A stretch of DNA of 41,279 bases, from contig NZ_JAQYWQ010000059.1 in the NCBI RefSeq assembly GCF_029379315.1, positions 1-41,279 on the forward strand, given 5' to 3'. The DNA comes from Nostoc sp. S13 (GTDB taxonomy: Bacteria > Cyanobacteriota > Cyanobacteriia > Cyanobacteriales > Nostocaceae). The position numbers were made by a program, and so were the translations under genes. Position 1 is the stretch's first letter; each line of letters begins with the position of its first letter. Shown piece by piece: positions 7,642 through 15,669 of the stretch. Below the pieces are notes generated by a model, which was not told where the DNA came from, did not search any database, and saw only the letters and a program-made list of their open reading frames with translations.

Positions 7642-7923
7642 CTATGCTAGTAAACGCTTTAATCTTTTGTAGACATCATCATCATTGCGCTTACCGACTA
7701 AAATCACTTCTACTAAATCTTGATCGGGAAAATACCTGTAAACAATTCGATATTCACCACTATCAACTCGATATAAACCCTGATAACCAGATAGCTGCTC
7801 ACTATCAGCGGGTAAAGGCTCAACATTCAAAGCCAAAACCTTTTTTGCAATCTGTGCTGCTATTTTAGGCTGTAAACCGTTCAGAAAATCAAGAACAGTT
7901 GCTAGACCATCAAGCTTCGCCAT
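7642..7923 (-). CDS. RelE/ParE-family toxin
   Basis: A 93-residue basic protein with the RelE-type pattern: DFLNGLQPKIAAQIAKKVLAL, then the core strands GLYRVDSGEYRIVYRY and LVEVILVGKRNDDDVYKRLKR. The RelE fold usually gives a ribosome-dependent mRNA endonuclease (RelE) or a gyrase poison (ParE). The Arg/Tyr-rich VDSGEYRIVYR strand and the lysine/arginine tail resemble RelE more. It overlaps the antitoxin gene by 14 bp, so translation is likely coupled. Its stop codon is only about 60 bp before the preferred xseA start on the same strand, so toxin and exonuclease VII may share a transcript. Confidence 0.9.
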   Translation of the reverse strand: MAKLDGLATVLDFLNGLQPKIAAQIAKKVLALNVEPLPADSEQLSGYQGLYRVDSGEYRIVYRYFPDQDLVEVILVGKRNDDDVYKRLKRLLA

Positions 7924-8179
7924 TAGCTAAATGCTCTAGTGCAGATGTAAAAGCCTCCGCACCAATCATTTTGGACTGACTCAGAGCAACTTCAGCTGCT
8001 TGACCAAAAACCATATCCTCTAATTCTTCCAGCCGATTAATTAATTTTTGGTAGCTCTCGGCTGAGATAATCACATGACTAGGCCGTGATTGCTTAGTTA
8101 GTAGGACTGGCTCAGTAGCAGCCTTATCAAAAACCTCACCGTGTTTGTTACGAGCATCTGTAAGAGTGTAAGTCTGCAT
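7910..8179 (-). CDS. Phd/YefM-family antitoxin
   Basis: An 89-residue protein with the Phd/YefM N-terminal DNA-binding pattern (TYTLTDARNKHGEVFDKA, PVLLTKQSRPSHVIISAESY) and a C-terminal acidic helical tail expected to wrap the toxin. The family neutralises RelE-type toxins and autorepresses its operon. It is first in the run and overlaps the toxin gene by 14 bp. The promoter should lie at 8180-8313, a short AT-rich gap; no clear operator was recognised. Confidence 0.92.
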   Translation of the reverse strand: MQTYTLTDARNKHGEVFDKAATEPVLLTKQSRPSHVIISAESYQKLINRLEELEDMVFGQAAEVALSQSKMIGAEAFTSALEHLANGEA

Positions 8180-8313
8180 AGCAATTTTGACTACTTTAGA
8201 TATTTTGACTATATTTTAGCAGATAAATCTTCTCATCTCAATTCTGGCTCAAGATAATATAGTGTTCATTATTGAATGTGAGATTTTCTAATGCGCGTTA
8301 AAGCAATAGGTGA

Positions 8314-8766
8314 TTAATCCTTCTGAGACTGGAGTAACTGGCTAGGACGTGCCATCTTCACAGCAAGATAAAGATCCGGATAGTGAACAAATATATAGTG
8401 TTCATACTTGTACCAATGCATTTCACCCTTTTCTTTGTTACAAACCTGGCAAATAACCCATAAATTCTTGAATTCCATTGATAACCAAGGATACTGTGAC
8501 CGAGGTAGCTTGTGATCTATTGTCTTACCACCTTTGTCAGAGTAGTGAGATGCACAAATTGGACAATACCAGTCTGAATTTTCTCTCACCCAATCTTTAC
8601 TCTCTTGAGTTGTACCACACTCATGATCACCATTAATATAGCGCCAGTAATCGAATTCTCTATAATTTTCAAAATCTTGATAAGTTAATCTGTTATATCG
8701 CTTGTTACCAATTTTGTCCGCAAGCTCAAATAATTCTTTAAGTTCTTTACCTTCAAGATTAACCAT
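8314..8766 (-). CDS. HNH endonuclease family protein
   Basis: A 150-residue protein with an HNH nuclease core: zinc pair CPIC near residue 69, the catalytic-type KTIDHKLPRSQYPWLS with Asp-His, then NLWVICQVCNKEKGE with the second zinc pair CQVC. HNH nucleases cut DNA or RNA using one metal ion. The N-terminus carries a motif (ELFELADKIGNKRY) also present in the neighbouring gene. It is the last of three AT-rich minus-strand genes packed within 8-12 bp. Such nucleases serve as effectors in mobile elements and defence modules; no substrate can be read from the sequence. Confidence 0.82.
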   Translation of the reverse strand: MVNLEGKELKELFELADKIGNKRYNRLTYQDFENYREFDYWRYINGDHECGTTQESKDWVRENSDWYCPICASHYSDKGGKTIDHKLPRSQYPWLSMEFKNLWVICQVCNKEKGEMHWYKYEHYIFVHYPDLYLAVKMARPSQLLQSQKD

Positions 8767-8774
8767 ATTTTTTA

Positions 8775-9215
8775 CTAAAATTTGACAGTTCTATATGTCT
8801 TGATATTTTGTTTATTTTGAGATTTAATATTCTTATTTTTACTGAAATCAATAAATTCCATCTCAGTATCAGGAAACTGCTTATCTATTTCTTCTGCTAC
8901 CTCATTAACTTCTCTAGATAAGCTCTGGTTATACTCTTTTATTTCTTGATTAGTGAGATATTTATTACCAATACGATCAGCCTCGATAAATAATTCCTCA
9001 AGTGTTAATTCTTCAAGCTGGTAATTATCTATAAACTCCTCTACTTTCTGATAAAGCTTAATAACATTCTCCCAGCCAATATTCTTATAAAATTCTTCTT
9101 TTAGCCAAGTTTGATCTTTTTTATGAAGCTTATTTCGATTCTTGGAGTTAGCAAGTTGAACAACCCGATAACTCATTCCTCTAAAATTCCTTTTTTTGCT
9201 TTTTGGATTATTCAT
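8775..9215 (-). CDS. unknown protein sharing a motif with the HNH neighbour
   Basis: A 146-residue, very lysine- and asparagine-rich protein of no family I recognise. The N-terminus is strongly basic (NNPKSKKRNFRGMSYRVVQL), which could suit nucleic-acid binding. In the middle is LEELFIEADRIGNKYLTNQE, clearly related to LKELFELADKIGNKRYNRLT at the start of the HNH protein next to it. The remainder looks helical and acidic, with a basic tail. It lies 12 bp from the upstream coiled-coil gene and 8 bp from the HNH gene, so the three are probably one operon. The shared motif may be a common docking element; that is inference. Confidence 0.62.
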   Translation of the reverse strand: MNNPKSKKRNFRGMSYRVVQLANSKNRNKLHKKDQTWLKEEFYKNIGWENVIKLYQKVEEFIDNYQLEELTLEELFIEADRIGNKYLTNQEIKEYNQSLSREVNEVAEEIDKQFPDTEMEFIDFSKNKNIKSQNKQNIKTYRTVKF

Positions 9216-9227
9216 ATAATTAGTACT

Positions 9228-9761
9228 TTATCCTAAAGTCCATTTAAAAAAAGTAATTACTGCTTTCCGAATTTCACTGTCTTCATATTGGAGAATTGTT
9301 TTAGTATTAATAGCTAATTTAAGTCTAATTTGATCCACTAAACTTTTTAGAGATTTATTGTCTTTTTTGAGTTGTTCATTCACCTCGGTTAAATTTTTGT
9401 TTTGAGAATATATTGTCTTTAGTTCAACTGCTAAAATACTATTTCTCTGAAACAAGCTTTTAATTTCGGCTTCATATTTTTCTCTTTCCTGTTTTGGATA
9501 CTTTTTAACTTGGTCAATTTTGGCAGCATACTCCTGCTCCTTCAACTCAATCTCTCTAGTTTTCTTCGTTACCAGACCTTTCTGGGCAGCTTGAAGGCGT
9601 TGACGCTTAATTAGTTCAGAACCAGCAAAAGGCGAAATAGCTCTGCGAATGGTAATTTCATCAGGATTGGTACTAAAGTCAATTACTTCCAAAGCACGCA
9701 TAGCATCTGCTTTTGTCCATGCCTCACTTTCAAGTAACTTAATAGCCTGTGACTTATTCAC
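9228..9761 (-). CDS. unknown coiled-coil protein, first gene of HNH cassette
   Basis: A 177-residue protein not recognised by family. Residues 1-60 look like a small helical domain (NKSQAIKLLESEAWTKADAM, ITIRRAISPFAGSELI) that could read DNA. Residues about 65-150 are strongly heptad-like and charged (KKTREIELKEQEYAAKIDQV, NKNLTEVNEQLKKDNKSLK), predicting a long coiled coil and oligomers. The C-terminus (AVITFFKWTLG) is hydrophobic. It leads a three-gene AT-rich set ending in an HNH nuclease and is divergent from recA. A regulator or scaffold for the nuclease is plausible but unproven. Confidence 0.62.
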   Translation of the reverse strand: MNKSQAIKLLESEAWTKADAMRALEVIDFSTNPDEITIRRAISPFAGSELIKRQRLQAAQKGLVTKKTREIELKEQEYAAKIDQVKKYPKQEREKYEAEIKSLFQRNSILAVELKTIYSQNKNLTEVNEQLKKDNKSLKSLVDQIRLKLAINTKTILQYEDSEIRKAVITFFKWTLG

Positions 9762-10250
9762 GTTTGCTTAAGATGATTAATGTGATTTATATTACAATAA
9801 TATCAGTATATTATCTCCATGCCAATAGGCCAAATTTAACAAAAACGCTAACTTTACTAAACTTATCGATACCGGGGACTACTGGAGTTTATGTTGTGAG
9901 TGAGCAAAATTCAACCTTTCAATGATCGCGCCGCGTTGTACTAGGCTTTTATCTTTCCAAAATAAAGCAGTCTAACTATGTAGACTGCGTAAGGTCAGTT
10001 GTTTAGATAATTTTTCTTTGAAAACCCCTTGCTTACCCAGCCAAAAAAAGCTATCTCTGAATGCAAGTTGGTATCATTGTGCAAGACTACCCTAATCTGG
10101 TAGCGATCGAGTTACGATCTTGTCATACCCTTTTTTTGATTTGAGAAGTCCTATTCCAGAATTTTCTGGTTAAAATAGTATATCTGTTCTACTCACACTC
10201 CCAAAGCAACACTCCTTAAAACCATATATTTAGAGGCATTAGAGGCAGGA
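9762..10250. other. divergent intergenic region upstream of recA
   Basis: A 489-bp region between the HNH cassette (leftward) and recA (rightward). The only site I can support is a LexA-box-like sequence at 10177-10190. The left end (9780-9840) is AT-rich and probably carries the cassette promoter. AGAGG lies about 9 nt before the recA ATG and can act as ribosome binding site. Confidence 0.5.
10177..10190 (+). promoter_or_regulatory. LexA-box-like operator upstream of recA
   Basis: AGTATATCTGTTCT fits the cyanobacterial LexA consensus reported for Anabaena (RGTACNNNDGTWCB, from memory) at every defined position except one (T for C at the fifth). With flanks it reads TAGTATATCTGTTCTA. It lies about 60 bp before the recA start, a sensible operator position. 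Confidence 0.6.
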
Positions 10251-11330
10251 ATGGCTATCAACACCGATACTTCTGGCAAGCAAAAAGCGCTGACTATGGT
10301 GCTCAACCAGATTGAGCGCAGCTTTGGTAAAGGAGCAATCATGCGCCTGGGGGATGCTACCCGGATGCGGGTAGAGACGATTTCTAGTGGGGCGCTCACG
10401 TTGGATCTAGCATTGGGTGGTGGTTTACCCAAGGGTCGGGTAATTGAAATTTATGGCCCGGAAAGTTCCGGGAAGACTACAGTAGCACTACATGCACTCG
10501 CCGAAGTGCAAAGAAATGGCGGTATTGCTGCCTTTGTTGATGCTGAACACGCCCTTGACCCCACCTATGCTGCGGCATTGGGTGTAGATATTGACAATTT
10601 GCTGATTTCTCAACCTGACACTGGCGAATCAGCTTTGGAAATTGTCGATCAACTTGTTCGCTCTGCTGCGGTTGATATTGTAGTCATTGACTCAGTAGCA
10701 GCACTGGTTCCTCGCGCTGAAATTGAAGGCGATATGGGTGATATCCACGTCGGTCTGCAAGCGCGGTTGATGAGCCAAGCCCTACGTAAGATTACGGGAA
10801 ATATTGGTAAATCTGGTTGTACAGTAATTTTCATTAACCAGTTGCGGCAAAAAATTGGTGTTACTTATGGTAGCCCAGAAACCACAACTGGCGGTAATGC
10901 ATTGAAGTTCTACGCTTCGGTGCGCTTGGATATTCGCCGGATTCAAACTTTGAAAAAAGGTACAGAAGAATTTGGGAATCGCGTCAAAGTTAAAGTAGCT
11001 AAAAATAAAGTAGCTCCGCCTTTTAGGATTGCGGAATTTGATATTATTTTTGGCAAAGGAATTTCTACCTTGGGTTGTATTGTAGACTTGGCAGAAGAAA
11101 CTGGCGTACTTGTCCGCAAGGGAGCTTGGTACAGCTACAATGGCGACAACATTTCTCAAGGACGAGACAACGCCATTAAGTATCTAGAAGAAAAGCCTGA
11201 ATTTGCTGAACAAATTAAGCAACTAGTGCGTGAAAAGCTAGATAAAGGGGCTGTTGTTTCTGCTAACTCTGTAGCTAAACCCAGTGATGGCGATGAAGAG
11301 GAAGAAGTCGATTTAGAGCTAGAAGAATAA
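10251..11330 (+). CDS. recA: recombinase RecA
   Basis: A 359-residue RecA of normal length. Features in order: N-terminal polymerisation helix ([20 protein letters not shown]), Walker [10 protein letters not shown] near residue 66, [10 protein letters not shown], Walker B-type [17 protein letters not shown], the L2 DNA-binding loop region ([20 protein letters not shown]), and a C-terminal domain ending in a Glu/Asp-rich tail ([13 protein letters not shown]) that modulates DNA binding. RecA forms ATP-dependent filaments on single-stranded DNA for strand exchange and triggers LexA self-cleavage. It is monocistronic, preceded by a LexA-box-like site and followed by two hairpins. Confidence 0.99.
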   Translation: MAINTDTSGKQKALTMVLNQIERSFGKGAIMRLGDATRMRVETISSGALTLDLALGGGLPKGRVIEIYGPESSGKTTVALHALAEVQRNGGIAAFVDAEHALDPTYAAALGVDIDNLLISQPDTGESALEIVDQLVRSAAVDIVVIDSVAALVPRAEIEGDMGDIHVGLQARLMSQALRKITGNIGKSGCTVIFINQLRQKIGVTYGSPETTTGGNALKFYASVRLDIRRIQTLKKGTEEFGNRVKVKVAKNKVAPPFRIAEFDIIFGKGISTLGCIVDLAEETGVLVRKGAWYSYNGDNISQGRDNAIKYLEEKPEFAEQIKQLVREKLDKGAVVSANSVAKPSDGDEEEEVDLELEE

Positions 11331-11368
11331 GGAATGTGGATTTATTAATCTGCAACTTTTAATCTGTA

Positions 11369-11394
11369 GTGGGTTACAAAGAGAGCTAACCCAC
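11369..11394 (+). terminator. first hairpin after recA
   Basis: GTGGGTTA (11369-11376) pairs with TAACCCAC (11387-11394) around a 10-nt loop, followed by CTTTTC. It lies about 40 bp after the recA stop and is a plausible weak terminator or transcript-end stabiliser. Confidence 0.55.
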
Positions 11395-11423
11395 CTTTTC
11401 CAAGGTATTAATGAGTTACAGCA

Positions 11424-11477
11424 AGCCATAAAAATGATTGCTTCTAGATGACGAGCAATCATTTTTATGGCTTTTTT
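11424..11477 (+). terminator. recA: strong Rho-independent terminator after recA
   Basis: A perfect 19-bp stem: AGCCATAAAAATGATTGCT at 11424-11442 pairs with its complement at 11454-11472 around an 11-nt loop, then six T residues. The upstream arm is itself A-rich before the stem core, so it could also function on the other strand. Confidence 0.85.
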
Positions 11478-11519
11478 CGTTGTGCTCAGATAATTTCCAA
11501 TTTTTTAGCTGGTATTATA

Positions 11520-11684
11520 TCATATTTGTCTATTAAAAAAGCGGTCTAAAATTTCTGATTTCTGTTCTGAACTGAAGTTACGATAAATTTTAGCCTTAAG
11601 TAGTGACCAATGATAGCCTAGACGGATGCGATCGCCATCTTTGAGCTTGATCGGCAGATCAGCGCGATCGCCATACTGTTGAAA
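11520..11684 (-). pseudogene. 3' remnant of a decayed gene (FHA-like tail)
   Basis: A 54-codon open frame with no start codon ends at a TGA at 11520-11522. It reads QYGDRADLPIKLKDGDRIRL, then GYHWSLLKAKIYRN and on to the stop. LKDGDRIRLG resembles the last strands of an FHA phosphopeptide-binding domain, but the match is short. The codons look coding rather than random. A stop (TGA, 11685-11687) sits directly upstream in this frame, while another minus frame upstream reads RFRSYPIQHIDF up to the same point, so a frameshift is plausible. It lies just downstream of the kinase gene on the same strand. Confidence 0.4.
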
Positions 11685-11727
11685 TCAATATGTTGAATAG
11701 GATAGCTCCGAAATCTAAACTTTCAAC

Positions 11728-13332
11728 TTACAACAAGCCTCGTTTACCATTGGGGCGGATGGTCATCCAATTTGTTTTTGCTAGTGCTAGCTGCTCATCA
11801 GAAATTTTGGCACTGGTAAGATTAGCACCACACAAATTTGCTCCTCGGAGGTTAGCATTGCTAAGATAAGCATTGCTGAGGTCTGCGCCTCGCAGGTCTG
11901 CCCCTTCTAAATCAGCATGGTTAAAGTATGCCTTAGTCAAATCAGCATCCTTGAGATTTGCGCGAGTCAGACTGGCTCTGCCAAAGTCACTATTTTGGAG
12001 ATTAGCCCCCTGGAGATTGGTTTTTTGCAATTGAGCGGAATGGAAATTTGTTTGGGATAAGTCAGCACCTTGCAGGTTCAGCAAACTTAAATTGTGTAGG
12101 GCAAAATCCCGTCTTCCCTTCAGATAAGCTGTTAATAAACCTTGAGTATCTAACTTCCGCTCAACTTTAGAATTTTGAAATTGCGAACTACTGCTGTTGC
12201 TGTTAGTTAAAGTCGTTGATTTGGCCATCCCAGAACCGTGCTGTAATCCAGCCGCTTCCGCTGCCTTGGCTCGCCTAGCGCGAATTGCTGCCGCTACCTG
12301 TGCCACTCCGACACTGGTGACAGCAGCAGAAGGGTTGTTAGATAAAACAGCAGAATTTTCCCGATGGTTGTATGTTCGCTCTTTAGCTCCACTATTAGAT
12401 TTAGTCAGTAAACCCTTTGCTAAACTATCTAAATATGGTTCTATTTCCAATGCTCTGAGAACTTCTGCCGCTGACTGATAGCGATTACGTACAGATACCT
12501 CTAACATTTTTCGGAACACATTGCTCAAGTGGTCACTCACTTGCACAAGCTGCTCCCACATCATCTCGCCAGTGTTGGGATTGTAATCTAAATCTCTAGG
12601 AGTTTTGCTAGTCAATAAATAAATGCATGTCACTCCCAGTGCATAGATATCACTGGCGTAGACTGGACGCATAGCCATTTGCTCTGGAGGTGCAAAACCA
12701 GGAGTACCGATAGCATATGCAGTTAATGCTGTCTGTCCTGATTGACTTATTGCACCTTGGCTAACTTGGTCTTTGACGGCACCAAAGTCGATGAGTACCA
12801 TTCTGGAATCTTGAGTGCGGCGAATTAAGTTGGCTGGCTTGATATCACGGTGAATCACTTTTTGCTCGTGAATGTATTGCAGTAGTGGCAAAATCTCGCT
12901 CAAAAATTGCTTGACTCCAGTTTCACTCATGATGCCGTTAAGTTTGACCTCCTCCTGCAAGGTATCACCACTAATGTATTCTTGAACTAAATAGAATTGT
13001 TCATGATCTTCAAAATAGTCTAATAATCTTGGTACTTGCGGATGATTGCCAATCTTACCTAGAGTTTTGGCTTCTCGCTCAAACAGTTCTCTGGCCATCT
13101 GTAAAACGTGTGGGGCGCTTCCTGATGGGCGTAATTGCTTGATTACGCAACTCGGTTCTCCTGGTAAGCCTTGATCATTGGCTAAGAAGGTTGCTCCAAA
13201 GCCACCCTGACCTAATGGTTTGATCACCTGATAGCGATCGCGCAACAGTAGTTGCGAGCCACAAGACTGACACCTTTGGCTATATACCAAATTTTCTGGA
13301 TTGGGACAGATAGGATTTAAGCAGTAGCTCAT
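11728..13332 (-). CDS. Ser/Thr protein kinase with Cys motif and pentapeptide repeats (SpkB-like)
   Basis: A 534-residue Hanks-type kinase. The N-terminus has a zinc-ribbon-like Cys pattern (CLNPICPNPENL, then CQSCG). The kinase domain (about 34-290) keeps the glycine loop GQGGFG, the lysine in VIKQL, HRDIKPANL, DFG in IDFGAVKD and PPEQ. An Ala-rich linker follows, then a pentapeptide-repeat domain (about 415-510; NLQGANLQNSDFGRASLTRA type) that forms a right-handed beta-helix. Cys motif plus kinase plus pentapeptides is the layout of Synechocystis SpkB, a kinase linked there to oxidative stress; I infer similar chemistry, not the same role. No hydrophobic segment is seen, so it should be cytoplasmic. 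Confidence 0.93.
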   Translation of the reverse strand: MSYCLNPICPNPENLVYSQRCQSCGSQLLLRDRYQVIKPLGQGGFGATFLANDQGLPGEPSCVIKQLRPSGSAPHVLQMARELFEREAKTLGKIGNHPQVPRLLDYFEDHEQFYLVQEYISGDTLQEEVKLNGIMSETGVKQFLSEILPLLQYIHEQKVIHRDIKPANLIRRTQDSRMVLIDFGAVKDQVSQGAISQSGQTALTAYAIGTPGFAPPEQMAMRPVYASDIYALGVTCIYLLTSKTPRDLDYNPNTGEMMWEQLVQVSDHLSNVFRKMLEVSVRNRYQSAAEVLRALEIEPYLDSLAKGLLTKSNSGAKERTYNHRENSAVLSNNPSAAVTSVGVAQVAAAIRARRAKAAEAAGLQHGSGMAKSTTLTNSNSSSSQFQNSKVERKLDTQGLLTAYLKGRRDFALHNLSLLNLQGADLSQTNFHSAQLQKTNLQGANLQNSDFGRASLTRANLKDADLTKAYFNHADLEGADLRGADLSNAYLSNANLRGANLCGANLTSAKISDEQLALAKTNWMTIRPNGKRGLL

Positions 13333-13865
13333 GCACCCTCAACTCGCTGCACGAATAATCACGGGGAATCTTATACTCTGTTTCTGTTATACTCTTTTTC
13401 AATTATTTAAATATTAATCAATTCTTGCCAGGTAATTTTTGCTGGAAATCCTTTGAAGAGTTTCTAAAGTTTAAGTCAGATTACGTAAAGCGATCGCCAA
13501 AAGAAGATAGTTTATTATACCTAGACTGATAAATCCTATTTAGATGACTTTATACCAAATCGTAATTCCTGATGAGGTTTTTTTTTAAGCTTGCTACGGG
13601 CAGTGTGCTGCTCTCCCGACTCGCTAACGTAATTCGGAATTGAGAAAGTCAAATTTAATCTGGGTTTGCCGATGATTGTATCTGTAGTCTTATTTTGGAG
13701 AATTGGTCTTTAAAAGTATTGGAGGGCAGTGCCCAATGCCAGTTGCTCTACTTCAGGAGACCTGAAGTAGAGCAACTGGCTCCCCTACAGAAAATCGCTG
13801 TAGAATTTTGGATGCCCAAATTTGGAGGCAATTTAGAATCATCTCCATTACTTGTTAACAGACTA
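13333..13865. other. intergenic, repeat-bearing, no gene seen
   Basis: A 533-bp region between two minus-strand genes. It contains the kinase promoter area (AT-rich, 13340-13430) and the long hairpin at 13738-13780. No reading frame here looks coding. Confidence 0.5.
13738..13780. repeat. perfect 20-bp inverted repeat, 3-nt loop
   Basis: Bases 13738-13757 (GCCAGTTGCTCTACTTCAGG) are exactly complementary to 13761-13780, with loop AGA. There is no T-tract, so it looks like a palindromic interspersed repeat rather than a terminator, although it lies downstream of the synthase gene end at 13866. Confidence 0.85.
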
Positions 13866-14696
13866 TTAGCTGGCTTTCATGTTCACACTAATCAGCTGTT
13901 CGATAAGTGCAACAACATCACTGCGGCTGAGTTTCTCTTTACCATTAGCAAGAGCGTCAAGAGTGCCATTAGCTAAGGTTAAGGGAATTTGGCAAAAATC
14001 TAAGGCTGGGCCAGTCGGAAGATTTTTGGTATAAGCTTCTGCCAAGACTAGATTGCGCCGCGCATACTCTTGCATATTTGCTGCACTCCAACCCTCTGGG
14101 AAAAAGTCTACCCCACGCCCTAAATCTTCAGTATGATTACGCAGGATATTAACTGCTTGTAAACCCCGACCAAACCCAATTGCCTGGGTACGGTTAGTTT
14201 GGGTTCCATCGTACCAAGTCCATAAGTCGGATAGTAACAATCCCACTGCACCTGCAACCCCAAAGGTATAACGATCCAAATCAGATTCTGTGTAAATTTT
14301 CCAGTTTCTTTCTGCCCAGTAAGCCATCCGGTCTGCCATTGCAGCAGTAGCATCCCAAATTCGAGGTGCAATGGTCTCTGGTGCTAACAGCGACCATTCT
14401 CTAATTCTCACAGTGACTTCTTGTAAGGTATTCTCATACCCACTAAATCCTGCAAAGAAAGCATCTACCGCGAAGCCATCAACTCCTGCCTGTAATGTCA
14501 GGCTAATCGTTTTTAACAGCTTTGCTTTAGTAGCGTTATCTAGTTCGGGATGATCTTCAATTTCATCAATGGCACGCATACACAAATATGCTGATGCTAC
14601 TGCTTCTTGCAATCCTGGCGGTAAAAGACTAATTGGGATATAAAAAGTTCGGCTAGTTTCTTTGAGGATTTGCAATGCATCTCTACGTAAATTCAT
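13866..14696 (-). CDS. squalene/phytoene synthase family protein
   Basis: A 276-residue all-helical prenyl-condensing enzyme family member. The start at 14696 (MNLRRDALQILKETSRTFY) is preferred because GGGGAG lies about 8 nt upstream; an ATG at 14729 would add 11 residues. The first Asp-rich motif is intact (MRAIDEIEDH, Asp44-x3-Asp48). The second reads NILRNHTEDLGRG, with Asn where squalene and phytoene synthases usually have the first Asp of DxxED. These enzymes join two prenyl diphosphates head to head (FPP to squalene, GGPP to phytoene). The altered motif and the lone position, away from carotenoid or hopanoid genes, leave the product open. Confidence 0.85.
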   Translation of the reverse strand: MNLRRDALQILKETSRTFYIPISLLPPGLQEAVASAYLCMRAIDEIEDHPELDNATKAKLLKTISLTLQAGVDGFAVDAFFAGFSGYENTLQEVTVRIREWSLLAPETIAPRIWDATAAMADRMAYWAERNWKIYTESDLDRYTFGVAGAVGLLLSDLWTWYDGTQTNRTQAIGFGRGLQAVNILRNHTEDLGRGVDFFPEGWSAANMQEYARRNLVLAEAYTKNLPTGPALDFCQIPLTLANGTLDALANGKEKLSRSDVVALIEQLISVNMKAS

Positions 14697-15419
14697 GTTT
14701 TCACTCCCCACTTGATTTTTGCACCACATGAAGTTTGCAGTTTTTTGATGATACTGGATATAGTTTTGACTAAACCTTAAAAACTATAGACCATAAGATA
14801 CGCTAGTATTTCATCTAAAAATTAATAGTTTTTGGTGTTGCAATTAATAAAACTCTCAAATTTATCAAACTCTAATCTAGTATATAGGTTTTTGGCTGCA
14901 AAAATGCGTCAGGTGTCGTTTGATATAGCTTTCATCAACTTTTAGCTTATATATAAAGAATTATGGTAATATTTGGTTTATTACCGCGAAATTTTTCTCT
15001 GAGCAAACATCTATTTTTGGGATTTGAAAGTGGTTAAAGTCTGCGTTAATTTGACTAACAAAGTGTAATTATTGTATATATAAAGACAATTTCGGAAAAG
15101 CTGGTAACGGATAACAGTAACTATACGTATCTTTGAGGTGCGAACGGCGGCTTGCCGAAGAGTTAAAGTAAGTTAAATTGGATATAAATGCCTGCGATCG
15201 CTGGGTTAGGCTACGCCTACGCTTGATTGGTTACAGTGGGAGCCTCCTTGCTGTTGAAAGTGAAATAAAGTGACCAAAACCCAGAATCAGAAGTTCCCGT
15301 ATATTTACTAAATTGACAATAAACAACTGGGCTGTTTGCCCACTCAACAAAATATTTGTGAATATTTGCGCCTCTTTGGCTTAGTAAATCTATCAATAAT
15401 TAACGGGAAGTGATACAAA
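14697..15419. other. intergenic, AT-rich, no gene seen
   Basis: A 723-bp region between divergent genes. Most is AT-rich and featureless (14740-15110). It contains the short element GGCTACGCCTACGC near 15211-15224, as at 5893-5906. I see no RNA gene or coding frame. Confidence 0.45.
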
Positions 15420-15650
15420 ATGGATGTTATTAGAGATGTTCTTGATAACCAATTAGTTGATCGCAATCAGCGCAAAATGGGTAAAGTCGATGGCATTGTG
15501 ATGGAGTTGCGCGATCGCGAACCACCACGACTTGCTTATATTGAAGTAGGAGTAACAACCGTTACCAGACAGACGGCTAAGAGACTTACGCACGAGTTAC
15601 GGAATAGCGAACCGCAGAGGCGCGGAGGACACGGAGAAATCAGAGTTTGA
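15420..15650 (+). pseudogene. PRC-barrel-type protein truncated by a repeat element
   Basis: The frame opens with MDVIRDVLDNQLVDRNQRKM, then GKVDGIVMELRDREPPRLAY and IEVGVTTVTRQTAKRL, which resembles cyanobacterial PRC-barrel proteins. At residue about 55 the reading frame enters an inverted-repeat element (15583-15669), and the final ~22 residues (ELRNSEPQRRGGHGEIRV) are repeat-encoded. No continuation of the gene was seen beyond the element. A short product might still fold as a single barrel, but I treat it as broken. Confidence 0.6.
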
Positions 15651-15669
15651 GAGATATTTTACGTAAGTC
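15583..15669. mobile_element. 87-bp MITE-like element
   Basis: The element is bounded by GACTTACG (15583-15590) and its complement CGTAAGTC (15662-15669); flanking bases extend the symmetry imperfectly (TAAGA before, CTAA after). Its inside (GAACCGCAGAGGCGCGGAGG) is related to the sequence at the end of xseA (about 6282-6355, opposite strand). It has no coding capacity of its own. Confidence 0.6.

Noticed and set aside
10782..11159. Minus-strand frame inside recA
   Set aside because: Antisense shadow of a highly conserved gene; no start signal or family resemblance.
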